Of a stretch of 64,000 nt of DNA, positions 39,301 to 45,310 are shown piece by piece; the stretch's first letter is position 1; each line of letters starts with the position of its first letter. This DNA comes from Bombyx mori (taxonomy: Eukaryota; Arthropoda; Insecta; Lepidoptera; Bombycidae). The notes beneath the pieces are model-generated. The model saw only the letters and a program-made list of their open reading frames with translations, ran no database searches and was not told where the DNA came from. A program made the position numbers and the translations under genes. The stretch is taken from positions 8,816,501-8,880,500 of the forward strand of contig NC_085130.1 of NCBI RefSeq assembly GCF_030269925.1, read 5' to 3'.

Positions 39301-40286
39301 CTACAAAATGATAATTTCCGTAATTACTGGTGGTAGGACCTATTGTGAGTCCGCGCGGGCAGGTACCACCACCCTGCCTATTTCTGCCGTGAAGCAGAGA
39401 TGCGTTTCGGTTTGAAGGGTAGGGCAGCCGTTGTAACTATACTGAGATCTTAGAACTTATATCTCAAAATGGGTGGCGCATTTACGTTGTATATGTCTAT
39501 GAGCTCCAGTAACCACTTAACACAAGGTAGGCTGTGAGCTCGTCTATCCATCTAAGCAATAAAAAAATTAAAAAAAAACTTAAGGTCATCGCAGCAGTTT
39601 CCTATGTTGTATTAAAAGATTATTGGTGCAAAATGTTCAATTTAGTCGATGTGTTAATATGTAGTTGCATCAGAAGATAGAGCATGACCTTAGACCCGTA
39701 TGATTCACTGCCGTCATGCTGGATAGTTCTATAACGAAGCAGTTACAGATTATATTTGAAGTTAGGAAGTTAGGGTTCGAAGGGCGGGATACCAATATTT
39801 CAATGACCCTCCTAATTTATGACTCTTGAGTCATTTACGTTGCGATGCAATGGGCTCTAATAAATAGTGACTTAGCTCTGAGCTTGGTTGAGTTATTGGA
39901 GGTGCTAGCAAAAGATCTTACCAAAATACGGCGCTTAGAGATGAAGGGTTGCTTTCGTATTCACATTTGAGGAGCAGTTTTGAGCCTTCGATCACTGTGA
40001 TGTTTTTCGGTTCAACACGAACTATCGGCGGATCTGAAATAACAGTTAACTCATTAGTGACACCACCTACATCTGAGTGTTAGCCCTGTGTGCTGGAGAG
40101 GAACTGATAGTGATAGGACTGCGTGGATGACTTACACCAAATTTCTAGTTCTCTGGTGGCGTGCATGGGATGATCCTTTGTCTCGATGGTGACCTCATTG
40201 GCAGCCTCGCAGTGAAACTTCTGGCCGTTTTCAAAGCGCGTTGCTTCGATCGTTAGATTGGAAATCGTTTTGAAAGTCGTATCAGT
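15139..40286 (-). CDS. Multi-Ig single-pass transmembrane receptor, 3' part of gene (neuromusculin/nephrin-like)
   Basis: Sixteen exons from 40286 down to 25286 join in one open frame and encode the end of one Ig domain and then six Ig or Ig-like domains. Each complete domain shows the usual cysteine, a buried tryptophan and a second cysteine in a YxC-type context (for example GNYTC, GNYSC, TNYSC, ASYTC, GRYVC). Domains mostly meet at phase-1 introns splitting a tyrosine codon before a proline or acidic stretch (YPPI, YKPQ, YPPG, YEPE). A membrane segment (LLMIGGIALAALVL...) is followed by a basic stop-transfer RRMRAK and a long tail. The tail contains YxN motifs (YENC, YVNL), a proline stretch PVPAPRT and several further tyrosines. 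With tail choices the open frame in this window is 1355 to 1586 codons and divides exactly in every legal combination. Architecture fits insect cell-adhesion receptors with many Ig domains and no visible fibronectin domain; neuromusculin is my best guess, not established. The 5' exons are missing. Confidence 0.85.
15408..15629 (+). mobile_element. Helitron-like element in intron T-U
   Basis: Ends GAAGCGAAGCGAGGGCGGGT then CGCTAG followed by T, a terminal hairpin plus CTAG as in lepidopteran Helitrons. The 5' side has TATAAAACAAAGTCGC. Confidence 0.6.
16193..16885 (-). CDS. Receptor exon T: tail exon ending in TGA (short form) or spliced to exon U
   Basis: The acceptor is TTTACAG. 230 codons then TGA, with basic and asparagine-rich sequence and the motifs KLVYADLALGN and RSDYATLKFNEIDV just before the stop. 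A strong donor GAG|GTAAGTTC sits one base past the TGA, and a weaker one GAT|GTTTGAGG lies six bases earlier, at 16199. Using the weaker site joins exon U in frame and removes the stop; using the strong one leaves the stop in place and makes exon U untranslated. Confidence 0.78.
   Translation of the reverse strand, partial: NTNVLQQQYMQKRNHFSNLSAKGKNKKNFQIPLQKHHSFCYFQPIRVDKRTPADRSYNNTIGPLIYQPADPQYYTKTLNRTREKNTHKLNRLKKSESLREKLSCVGLYDPCDRAEHPEPGRGARPRPPGPGHTANSVRNINTDYPGSDATKDEKTKHKKLVYADLALGNHNMKFKNTVNSNRHLYDTYSISSADTNNVTNGGHKHAPSQTRASGQQRSDYATLKFNEIDV
16992..18110 (-). CDS. Receptor exon S: long cytoplasmic tail exon
   Basis: 373 codons, phase 0 at both ends, acceptor TTACAAAG and donor GTATAATG. 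Visible motifs include ERFYPNTEYGEN, NLYENCPNS, the proline stretch RPVPAPRTK and DHVYVNLSMPL, plus acidic runs (KDEEGSDQADTDNNDQE) and a basic patch KRSVVRRSSS. YENC and YVNL are YxN-type, and PVPAPR resembles SH3 ligands, so the tail looks built for adaptor recruitment. No folded domain is recognisable. Confidence 0.83.
18338..18690. mobile_element. MITE-like element with long inverted repeats
   Basis: Starts TTTTAATACGCTTTTATTAGC. Its inner part is an inverted repeat built around AACTAACAAAATACGCTTTT and its complement. Same family as 33796-34315. In the intron upstream of exon S. Confidence 0.55.
18842..18951 (-). CDS. Receptor exon S': alternative tail exon with YENL motif
   Basis: The acceptor is GTCCACAG and the donor GTATACC. 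Phase 1 in (only exon Q supplies this) and phase 0 out (into exon S). It encodes PPTNGVDNAANGN, then GLYENLPFHGLQQ and PPNK. YENL fits the YxN pattern bound by Grb2-type SH2 domains when phosphorylated. It is a GC-rich island in AT-rich intron, as expected of coding sequence, and too short to stand out as an ORF. Confidence 0.6.
19072..19316 (-). mobile_element. Bm1-type SINE, headless
   Basis: TTGCTTAGATGGGTAGACAAG to GTCCTACCACCAGTAAA. Confidence 0.77.
19317..21079. other. Receptor intron, nothing recognised
   Basis: 1.7 kb of AT-rich sequence with a (GT)n-like run at 20332-20348 and ATTGAAATTGAAATT repeats at 20408-20430. Confidence 0.5.
21080..21323 (-). mobile_element. Bm1-type SINE, headless
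   Basis: TTATTGCTTAGATGGG to GTCCTACTACCAGTAAA. Confidence 0.77.
22211..22351 (+). mobile_element. LINE 3' tail, second family, next to exon R donor
   Basis: The standard tail with a partial duplication of GGGCCGTRTGCTCGTCTGCC before CAATAAAAAAATAAA. It ends about 50 bases from the exon R donor, antisense to the receptor gene. Confidence 0.7.
22401..23085 (-). CDS. Receptor exon R: long alternative tail exon
   Basis: 228 codons, phase 2 in and phase 0 out; opens PDGSCLNENSIAQ. It is rich in serine, threonine, lysine and asparagine with low hydrophobicity and no recognisable domain, suggesting a disordered cytoplasmic region. It ends FIARIKKKIPVK before donor GTAGTTATG. A LINE tail sits about 50 bases past the donor. 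It fits exon P upstream and exon S downstream but cannot join Q or S' in frame. Confidence 0.7.
23571..23614 (-). CDS. Receptor exon Q: 44-nt alternative tail exon
   Basis: Phase 2 in and phase 1 out; encodes PNTRCVTIDNHNTA after the split asparagine. The acceptor is TTCTTAACAG and the donor GTACTAACG. It joins exon S' only, through a split glycine. A second acceptor 11 bases upstream would break the frame from exon P. Short, so moderate confidence; the phase match on both sides is the main support. Confidence 0.5.
24060..24235. repeat. Palindromic and tandem CTAGTTTTAGCC-type cluster
   Basis: GTGGCTACACCTAGTT and AACTAGGTGTAGCCGCAC form a hairpin around CTAGCCGGCTA. Diverged copies (AACTAGATATAGCC, GGCTACGACTAGATG) continue to 24225. 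It lies in intron P-Q. Confidence 0.6.
24684..24785 (+). mobile_element. Degraded Bm1-type fragment
   Basis: CTACTGGTGGTATCTTGTGAG and TACCACCACCCCGCCTATTTC; many deletions. Confidence 0.5.
25286..25319 (-). CDS. Receptor exon P: 34-nt exon at the start of the cytoplasmic tail
   Basis: Encodes NNPVELEERE, joined to exon O through a split tyrosine codon. The acceptor CTAACAG has a poor pyrimidine tract; the donor GTAAGTTTC is strong. It leaves in phase 2 with AA, which both exon Q and exon R complete with C to give asparagine followed by proline. Confidence 0.62.
25798..25932 (-). CDS. Receptor exon O: transmembrane segment
   Basis: WWRDQQK precedes an uninterrupted hydrophobic stretch (LLMIGGIALAALVLTVIL, then CIIIICIC), followed by RRMRAKSK. 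The charge pattern gives an extracellular N-terminus and a cytoplasmic C-terminus. The donor is GTGAGC, phase 1. Confidence 0.85.
26886..27126 (-). mobile_element. Bm1-type SINE, headless
   Basis: TTTATTGCTTAGATGGG to GTCCTACCACCAGTAAAAGG. An older fragment of the same family is visible at 26635-26690. Confidence 0.77.
27308..27485 (-). CDS. Receptor exon N: end of the membrane-proximal Ig-like domain
   Basis: VSFMWKLKNVNDSLTD carries the tryptophan, TYLCFANNSVGVS the cysteine, and RPCERDVM an extra cysteine that could pair with PECG of exon M. The donor is GTAAGGC, phase 1. The next residues lead straight to the membrane segment. Confidence 0.82.
27765..27980 (+). mobile_element. LINE 3' end with GATGAT tail
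   Basis: Frame reads KKWKEKALNRAVWRDILDQA followed by KAHPGL and a stop, then (GATGAT)n. Antisense in receptor intron M-N. Confidence 0.5.
28001..28083 (-). CDS. Receptor exon M: start of the membrane-proximal Ig-like domain
   Basis: YIPECGIQQTDIDGEQ leads to VLVCSAKANPAE. It holds an extra cysteine (PECG) before the canonical one. Phase 1 in and phase 0 out. The donor is GTAAGGG. Confidence 0.8.
28645..28902 (-). mobile_element. Second tRNA-headed SINE family, head truncated
   Basis: Same family as 43940-44196; the head ends at CATGTCACTTAC and the A box is missing. Confidence 0.65.
29386..29598 (-). mobile_element. Helitron-like element
   Basis: Reads on the - strand from A|TCTATACTAATATTATAA to CGCTAG|T, with a GCGAAGCGAGGG hairpin. 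Both flanks match the A/T target. In intron L-M. Confidence 0.72.
29810..30012 (+). repeat. Interspersed repeat shared with 5500-5695
   Basis: GAGATCGGACGTCTGGTGAG, GTCCGCGGTCTGCTCCCAAC and CCACATACCCCGCG align with the copy in the peptide gene. It ends in an A-run at 30006-30015. Confidence 0.5.
30124..30320 (-). CDS. Receptor exon L: second half of the Ig domain begun in exon K
   Basis: GFPTPSYWWRREDATRS, then DAGRYVCEAYNRHGAV, a textbook I-set Ig ending. GC-rich codon use. The donor is GTGAGTACC, phase 1. A sense-opposed LINE tail lies only about 20-30 bases upstream of the acceptor. Confidence 0.87.
30343..30662 (+). mobile_element. LINE 3' end, second family, abutting exon L
   Basis: CTCCCGCCATCAGAGCAGAG, GGAACCGCTGCGCTCACCG, GGAATGAGCTCCCC and the tail to ATGCAATAAAAAAAA. 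About 320 bp, antisense to the receptor. Confidence 0.72.
30770..31165 (-). mobile_element. Bm1-type SINE with head and internal deletion
   Basis: The tail jumps from GGACGAGCT to TTCCACAACG, skipping about 50 bases. The tRNA-like head is present to GGCCACGACGACTAC. Confidence 0.77.
31180..31262 (-). mobile_element. Degraded LINE tail fragment, second family
   Basis: CATACGGCCTACTTGGTGAG and AGCAATGCCAGTGG resemble the reverse complement of the tail. It directly follows the head of a Bm1 copy. Confidence 0.4.
31428..31512 (-). CDS. Receptor exon K: first half of an Ig domain
   Basis: YEPENITVTPSIVSVVEN is followed by AKVVCSAR. Phase 1 in and phase 2 out. The donor is GTACGGCG. A Helitron-like insertion begins about 43 bases upstream of its acceptor. 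Confidence 0.82.
31556..31989 (-). mobile_element. Helitron-like element (Lep1-type) near exon K
   Basis: 5' TCTATACTAATATTATAAAG, 3' hairpin GAGCGGAGCCGGAGCGG then CTAG|T. About 434 bp. Confidence 0.75.
32494..32770 (-). mobile_element. Bm1-type SINE, partial head
   Basis: AATGCTTAGATGTGTGGACG to TTTTGCGGGTTCGATTTG. It ends about 70 bases downstream of exon J's donor. Confidence 0.76.
32840..32969 (-). CDS. Receptor exon J: end of the Ig domain begun in exons H-I
   Basis: RWNMSAWPGG, then DAASYTCRSSRNLAGPP and TTKFAVE. The exon is markedly GC-rich compared with its AT-rich flanks. The donor is GTAAGTGAC, phase 1. Confidence 0.83.
33065..33424 (-). mobile_element. Unclassified GGAACGAAGTTCC element
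   Basis: Inverted copy of 12267-12634, in intron I-J, ending in GTGTCCCACGACACCA. Confidence 0.65.
33558..33722 (-). CDS. Receptor exon I: core of an Ig domain
   Basis: NISLSCTVECAPPCGVQWLKDG contains the first cysteine, two extra cysteines (VECAPPC) and the tryptophan. It is 55 codons, phase 0 to phase 0. The donor GTAACGAGG follows TQSVL. Skipping it would remove the first cysteine and core of this domain without breaking the frame. Confidence 0.83.
33796..34315. mobile_element. MITE-like element with nested inverted repeats
   Basis: AACTAACAAAATACGCTTTT at 34000-34020 pairs with its complement near 34270-34295. A second inner pair AAGCGTGGGGTGC / GCACCCCACGCTT lies at 34104-34200. Arms of about 150 bases could fold into a long hairpin in the intron. 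Confidence 0.6.
34527..34585 (-). CDS. Receptor exon H: short linker exon opening an Ig domain
   Basis: Encodes APPSFQYAMNHYSGALYKSQ with acceptor TTAACACAG and donor GTGAGC. It is 59 nt, phase 1 in and phase 0 out, and is the only exon here that carries just the first strand of a domain. Confidence 0.8.
34830..35270 (-). mobile_element. Bm1-type SINE, near full length, diverged
   Basis: Body and head with many substitutions. A small GACTTAGATC duplication is in the tail; ends at GAATGTCTTATGA. Confidence 0.75.
35329..35570 (+). mobile_element. Bm1-type SINE, headless
   Basis: TTACTGGTGGTAGGACC to AAGCAATAAAAAAAT. It faces the copy at 34830-35270 at 60-base distance, so the two form an inverted pair in intron G-H. 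Confidence 0.77.
35638..35795 (-). CDS. Receptor exon G: second half of the Ig domain begun in exon F
   Basis: FKWHRGGRLI carries the core tryptophan, and DNRTNYSCRGVSIGGMGE carries the second cysteine. The end TTFVDVL leads through phase 1 into APPSF of exon H. The donor is GTAATC. Confidence 0.84.
36172..36282 (+). mobile_element. LINE 3' tail, second family
   Basis: GGTAGGCAGCGGCTTGGCTC to GACAATAAATAAATAAA, with an internal deletion removing CCACTCA. In intron F-G. Confidence 0.65.
36675..36812 (+). mobile_element. Degraded Bm1-type tail
   Basis: GAAACCTTAGAACTTATATC to CATCTAGGCAATAAAAAAAA, with deletions. Confidence 0.6.
36876..36984 (-). CDS. Receptor exon F: first half of an Ig domain
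   Basis: YPPGPAKLTYSPWRVIKG is followed by LVLSCSIEEKG. Phase 1 in and phase 2 out, with the split AG of an arginine codon completed by exon G. The donor is GTAACCG. Confidence 0.83.
37283..37423 (-). CDS. Receptor exon E: second half of the Ig domain begun in exon D
   Basis: ENLCNEVDPSMLLLQ leads to HGNYSCKGKNFAGWG and TELVVN. It contains a cysteine (NLC) in addition to the second Ig cysteine, which could pair with the extra DC in exon D. The donor is GTAAGTCG, phase 1. Confidence 0.85.
37530..37952 (-). mobile_element. Helitron-like element (Lep1-type) near exon E
   Basis: Same family as 31556-31989; the final CTAG has mutated to CCAG-like sequence. Confidence 0.7.
37989..38171 (-). CDS. 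Receptor exon D: first half of an Ig domain
   Basis: Starts YKPQVRLT across the junction and has NVTLTCEVVSG and VIWYLDG, the first cysteine and core tryptophan. It ends in phase 1 after GTDGD. The donor GTATTTTTTT is followed directly by an A-run on the + strand (T-run in the RNA). A LINE tail lies about 40 bases upstream of the acceptor. Confidence 0.83.
38208..38316 (+). mobile_element. LINE 3' tail, second family, close to exon D acceptor
   Basis: GCAGCGGCTTGGCTCTGCCC to AAGGGCAATAA. About 40 bases from the acceptor of exon D, antisense to the gene. Confidence 0.68.
38419..38612 (-). mobile_element. Bm1-type SINE with internal deletion
   Basis: ATTGCTTAGATGGGTGGACG to GGTCCTACCACCAC; the CTGCTTCACGGC block is missing. 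Confidence 0.73.
38766..38947 (-). CDS. Receptor exon C: second half of the Ig domain begun in exon B
   Basis: FRDGERVNVNDT leads to DMGNYTCLLTNSVGNGT, holding the second cysteine and N-glycosylation sequons. The donor is GTGAGTGG, phase 1. A SINE and a LINE tail occupy the following intron. Confidence 0.87.
39131..39578 (+). mobile_element. Bm1-type SINE, full length
   Basis: The tRNA-like head GTCGTCGTGGCCTAAAGG with A box, B box GTTCGAATCC, body and AATAAAAAAATTAAAAAAAA tail are all present. A useful reference copy for this window, about 440 bp. Confidence 0.85.
39922..40033 (-). CDS. Receptor exon B: first half of the next Ig domain
   Basis: Opens PPIVRVEP, contains the first Ig cysteine in LLLKCEY and ends in phase 2 inside the core tryptophan codon (AVFW). 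The donor is GTAAGATC. It joins exon C as FWFRDGERV without a stop. Confidence 0.85.
40136..40286 (-). CDS. Receptor exon A: C-terminal half of the first visible Ig domain
   Basis: Acceptor TTTTGCAG and donor GTAAGTC. The exon encodes TDTTFKTISNLTIEA then GQKFHCEAANEV, the E to G strands of an Ig domain with the second conserved cysteine. It enters in phase 0 and leaves in phase 1 with the T of a tyrosine codon. The first half of this domain is upstream and unidentified. Confidence 0.85.
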
Positions 40287-40540
40287 CTGCAAAAGAAAAT
40301 AAGCTTACATATTCTACTAGAGTTAGACGAATGTGGTTTATTATTGTAGCGTGCAGCACTGGGTCGCATTCGGGTGTCGTCGGATGCGATCGGGATTCCC
40401 GAACGCGCAGGTGTCCCGTGACGTCATCCTACGAGATTCGCGCGCGTCGATTCAAGTTTATTGTAAAAACATAATTTTAGTTTTAATTCGTATCTGCTAG
40501 TGCTTACCGTCGTTTTCTTTACTTTTGGTTATATTTTAAT

Positions 40541-40829
40541 ACTGGCTGACCCGGCAGACTTCGTAGTGCCTCAATCGATAAATAAAAGACCTAAACTTTT
40601 GTATAAAATAAACTTAAAAAAGAAACAAAAGGAATCCGATGGGGGACACGTCAAAGGAAAAACAAAATTGTTATTTCTATTTAATTCGGAACATTTTTAT
40701 ATTTATCTACCTTTTAAACCTTCTCTGGACTTCCACAAATGATTCAAGACCAAAATTAGCCGAATCGGTCCAGCCGTTCTCGAGTTTTAGCGAGACTAAC
40801 GAACAGCAATTCATTTTTATATATAGAGA
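40541..40829 (-). mobile_element. Helitron-like element, GACCCGG family
   Basis: GCTGACCCGGCAGACTTCG on the left, and TCCAGCCGTTCTCGAGTTTT and TTTTTATATATAGAGAT on the right, as in the larger copy at 53118. Confidence 0.55.
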
Positions 40830-42088
40830 TTGTACACATTATAGAGATTGTGGAATTGGTGTGATTGACTTTTATATTACGTTCGTAGTATATATAATAT
40901 CGCGTGAATACGAACAACAAATAACAAACCACATTATTGATAAGCAATTATAATATTCAATTATGATACAGTTTATTTTCACCCGAACAAGGTTATTTAA
41001 CGTAGATTTCAATGGCAAAAACACGACATCCAATCCGATTGATAGATTCGTAATACCGCTATTGCATTCTAGTAACCTTAGAACAACAGAAATCTTTGCA
41101 AGGAACAATTTTCTACCACATCCTGGCTGCCTCTGAATTAAGCAGTACGTTCTAGTTTGTGAGGAATTTAAATTATATTGCATATCTCTAAATACCGAAT
41201 TTATTACCACAAATAGTAGGTCATAATGCTGTAAAATTTAATATTGCAAAGATCATTACTAATGATTTAATAACAGAGGCACTAGAGAACTAAGCACGTG
41301 AGCAGAAATCAAGAATCAGCTTTCAAGTTCATTCGTTTAGCGCTTTGTAAGCTTTGAGGTCATCGTTATATATTTTTAATTTCTTCCGGAACAGGGATTT
41401 GGCATCTCTGAATTATCAGATCCTCTTTGTCTCAAGACGTTACAAGGAGATAAATTAAATGGAAAGTGCCATTGGTAATAAAATGGAATAATTTTGTTGA
41501 CGAATATGAGACTTTGGGTTAGGTGGAAATCACCGGTCTTCAGCCTAGGTGTTGAGGCGGTAGATAAGGTATATCAGAGTTGACGTTCTAAAGCCCCATG
41601 TCAATCAACTAAACACAGGACTTAAGATTCCTAAAGGGGGCTGGTAGTTTTTAGTAATCCAACCACCAAATATTCTGTAAGTCATTCTGTCTAAATATCG
41701 GGCCAGGATTAATCAGACACGTGTTCAGGTAAGTGATTAAAGTATATTCGGATTACAACCTAACGTGATATCGACAGCCCGACAATCGCGAGACTGACGT
41801 GTAGCATCATTGCAATATAATTATCGCTAACACATAATGATAGATGATATGGGAACGTATGTAGTTCCTCCACCATTATTTCGTGTGGGTTGATTTCCCG
41901 ACTGTGCAGTGGTGTGTGGTAGAGAATTGGCGTATACACTTTGGAGTTACTGCCTATTTGTTTGGTATTTTCAATGAAATAGGCATTGCATTTTAAATAG
42001 CTTAGTACGTCAAAATTCTCACTATCAACACCACTCTATTCTAGAACTTAGGTAATGGAAAATCATTAATAATAATATAAATTTAATA
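40830..42088. other. Probable receptor intron, nothing recognised
   Basis: No open frame with Ig features and no recurring repeat. Confidence 0.45.
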
Positions 42089-42316
42089 GCTGTACCCGTC
42101 CGCTTCGCTAGGCATTTAAAATTAACATTATTATTTCTGGCCCCACAAAGATTATTAGCACCCCCGCAACTGGTGTAGGGAGTCCAACACTCATATAAAT
42201 ATTAGCCTATGCACTTTCTACATGGATACCAAGTTTCAAGTCAATCGGATGCATGGTTCAGTAGTTATAACGGAACATCCGTTAAAAACCACTGTAGATT
42301 TTTATATTAGTATAGA
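42089..42316 (-). mobile_element. Helitron-like element, short
   Basis: TACCCGTCCGCTTCGCTAGG at the left; CAGTAGTTATAACGGAAC and TTTTTATATTAGTATAGA at the right. Confidence 0.5.
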
Positions 42317-42751
42317 TTTGTTAAGCTCTTCCAGTAATTATATCTCATGTTTCTGCCGGTCCGTGGTACTTTGCATTGTACATCCGTATAAATTAGTTAT
42401 TCATTGAAGATTTTCTTGACATGATTCTTAAGCGTGTTTGTTCAAATATGAATTAATTATTTTGTATAATACATAATATAATATACGAAAAATCATGTGT
42501 TCGCGTCTGCATGCATAGAGACGTACCATTATTGTATTATTGGTTTTGCAAGCTTAGCATAAATACGTAACTAGAAAATTGAAGTATTTGAATACAACAC
42601 GCATGGGAAGATCCAGGGTAAAAGGCAACTATGTAGAGATCAGACACAGAGACACAAGAGATCTCGTTCCCTTTTCCACTGCAGTCTTCATCCTTCGATA
42701 AGGGTCGCCTCATATGAGAAAGTAGATAAAAGAAAATATATCACCACTTAC

Positions 42752-42772
42752 CATTTCGATTTGCCGCTGCTG
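42752..42772 (-). CDS. Candidate receptor microexon (15, 18 or 21 nt)
   Basis: A pyrimidine-rich run (TTTCTCTTTGTTTC) precedes three consecutive NAG acceptors, then CGGCAAATCGAAATG, then the strong donor GTAAGTGG. The peptide is QRQIEM with up to two extra Q. It exits in phase 0, which is what exon A needs. Too short to be certain. Confidence 0.3.
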
Positions 42773-42973
42773 CTCATTCCAACATGAAACAAAGAGAAAG
42801 CAAAATCAATTAGTTTACAGAATACGGCCACATTAGGGTTTTGTATGCTGAGCCACTCATGTTTAAATTGCGGATATTATCGTATATTGTAAATATGAGA
42901 ACTCAAACATTCATTAAAATACTTTAGGAGGGAAACTACAGATGAAATGATTTAATATAATATATTATTTAAC

Positions 42974-43208
42974 GGCCGTCTGGTGTAGTGGTAAGTGACA
43001 TGGTCACTACACAAGGGGGTCGCGTGTTCGAAACCCGCCAAGGGAAGATATTTTTATGATAAATATAAATGTCTTTCCTAGGGTTATGGATGTATATTAA
43101 ATATATGTTTGTGTATAATAAAAATCTCATATTTATTTCCGTTATCTGGTACTTGTAACAAGTTCTTTACGATCTTAGCACGGGACAAGTTAACGTGGAG
43201 TGATTGTT
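42974..43208 (+). mobile_element. Second tRNA-headed SINE family
   Basis: A tRNA-like head (GGTGTAGTGGTAAGTGAC with A box, GTTCGAAACCC as B box) is followed by a non-tRNA body containing TTATGGATGTATATTAAATA and TTTCCGTTATCTGGTAC. Directly followed by a Helitron at 43211. Confidence 0.65.
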
Positions 43209-43210
43209 AA

Positions 43211-43616
43211 TCTATATATTAATACGTGAAGCAAAAACTTTGTATCCCTTTTTACGAAAATTGCGCGGACGGAGGAGTATGAAATTTTACACACTTATAG
43301 AGAATATAGAGAAGAAGTGCACAATGCTAATTTTTTTTTTGAATAATGCATAAAAGATGCATAAAATCAATAAAGAAAACATTACACACACTACATTCCA
43401 TGTATTTAACGCACACACGCATGCATACTATTTATTGTCAAACTTTTGTTCTTGACGTCTGTGGTCAAATTGAGATTAAATATTGTTTGTCTTTGTTAAT
43501 ATTTTTTATAGTGTAGTCTTGGCGAAATTTGTGATTATAAAATACAATCATAATAGTGTACAAACTTACAATTCCAATTAATTATAGTCGAATTTCGACT
43601 ACTGCGGGACCTCTAG
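43211..43616 (+). mobile_element. Helitron-like element, third family
   Basis: A|TCTATATATTAATACGTGAAG at the 5' end and CTGCGGGACCTCTAG|T at the 3' end; 406 bp. Confidence 0.72.
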
Positions 43617-43939
43617 TAAATATTTATTTATTATATTTATCTCAAGATAAAGTTCGGAGTTTGTAGAAGAAATAGATTTAAAAGTTCAGTCTATCTGAAA
43701 AAAATGTAACACTGGCTTTCAAAATCGTTTTTGGAAGCGAAGTACTGTAAATCATTTGTAAGTATTATACTCGAAGCATTTAATCACGGCTGTTTTTACA
43801 TCTATGATGGAATTTGATAGCTTCACGCCTACATATTCCGGGAGAAACGTTTCAGCCAAAAATATTCAATATTGTATTCTATTTGGATTTCGCGAGACGT
43901 AAACACAATTAAAACAACATTTATTACGATTTTTTTTTA

Positions 43940-44196
43940 TTTTTTTTATTTACTAACAATCACGCCACTTTAACTGGTCCCGTGCTAAGTTCGTAAAGAA
44001 CTTGTGTTACAGGTATCGGATAACGGAAATAAATGTAAGATTTTTATTATACACATACATATATTTAATATACATCCATAACCCTGGAAAAGACATTTTA
44101 TATTTATCATACAAATATCCTCCCTTGGCGGGATTCGAACCCGCGACCCCTTGTTTAGTGACCATGTCACTTACCACTACACCAGACGGCCGTTTA
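43940..44196 (-). mobile_element. Second tRNA-headed SINE family
   Basis: Reverse complement of the 42974 copy, with GGGATTCGAACCCGCGACC and the complete head to CACCAGACGGCCG. Confidence 0.68.
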
Positions 44197-44514
44197 CCGA
44201 TTATATCTCATGTTTATTTATTGGCAGTATATTATTATTATATCTGATACTTTACAGTTTCCGTGGTCATGGCCACACATCCTGTACAAGGTTAAACTGT
44301 AAAAGTAGTTTTCATTAAATCAACAATGAAGAGTTTTGTTGGCCCTCGATTGTTCTTCAAGTCCTTAGAGTATACATACTTGCATACATAGCTTGCTTAT
44401 TTATACTCAAAGTTCAAGTCACAAAAATGATGTGCATGGATATGTATTTTTTTGTTATGCCACTTACTGACATAAGTGGATACAGATCACACGGAAAGGT
44501 ACAATTTTTTTCCG

Positions 44515-44715
44515 TACTTATTCGCTTGTCGCCTAAGAGGCTATTCCAACTACACGCGGACGGGTGGGTGAGCTCACGGGCTCAACCTGAGGGGATTTGC
44601 TAACATTAGCCCTAGCAAGAGCAGTGCTTCGCAGAATTTACCACCGGATCGGAATCCCTAGCCACTGAGAAGATCTGGCGAGAAGCTCAGTGAGCGATCG
44701 ATTGGAGGAGAAGGA
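44515..44715 (-). mobile_element. LINE 3' tail fragment, same family as 672-890
   Basis: Shares the CCTAAGAGGCTATTCCA, GAGCTCACGGGCTCAACC and CTAGCAAGAGCAGTGCTTCG blocks with the 672-890 copy. Confidence 0.6.
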
Positions 44716-45111
44716 TTTTTTTGTTGTACTCGATGGATAAAATAACTCATTGCAAATCTGGTGCTAAGTGATTACTGCAGCCATTAGACATGACCTAGCG
44801 AAAGTCATTTTGGACATGAAATTGAAGTATCTTTTGTGATGAGACTTTGATTTGTTCTTCCCTTCGCTTCGCGGCAAAAATGGCCGAATGGTGGTAGCTA
44901 GTCATAAGCTGTATCGTTAGTAGCACCTGAAGGGTTCGATGTTGGTACCTCCAACGTTGCATTGAGGAAAGCGCGAAAAATGCTCGCGTTTCTTTTGAAA
45001 AACCCTTGAATTTGAATTTAATTTGAACTCCAGCATAGATAAATCGTTCGAAACAAGTACAAATAGTATCTTATCTGTTTTGAAAATAAAGTATGTCTTC
45101 CCTGTGTGACT

Positions 45112-45310
45112 GATTCTGTGGTGCAGTGGCTGACTGCAGACTGTTGTGCCGAGGGTTGTGGGTTTGATTCCCACATCGGACAAACATTCGAGTGATGAAA
45201 GGTTTTGTTTGCTCTTTGGCTGGGTGTCTCTTATGTTAATATTTAAACGTACTAATGGTTCCCTGGTAGTCGTTATGCGTCTATAGTTAATTAAAACTAT
45301 AACTTTGCAC
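45112..45310 (+). mobile_element. Third tRNA-headed SINE
   Basis: GTGGTGCAGTGGCTGACTGC is A-box-like and GTGGGTTTGATTCCCAC B-box-like, followed by an unrelated body. It then meets a Helitron-like sequence. Single copy in this window. Confidence 0.45.

Noticed and set aside
44120..44196. tRNA gene with GGATTCGAACCC
   Set aside because: tRNA-like head of a SINE with multiple copies; no clean cloverleaf acceptor stem.
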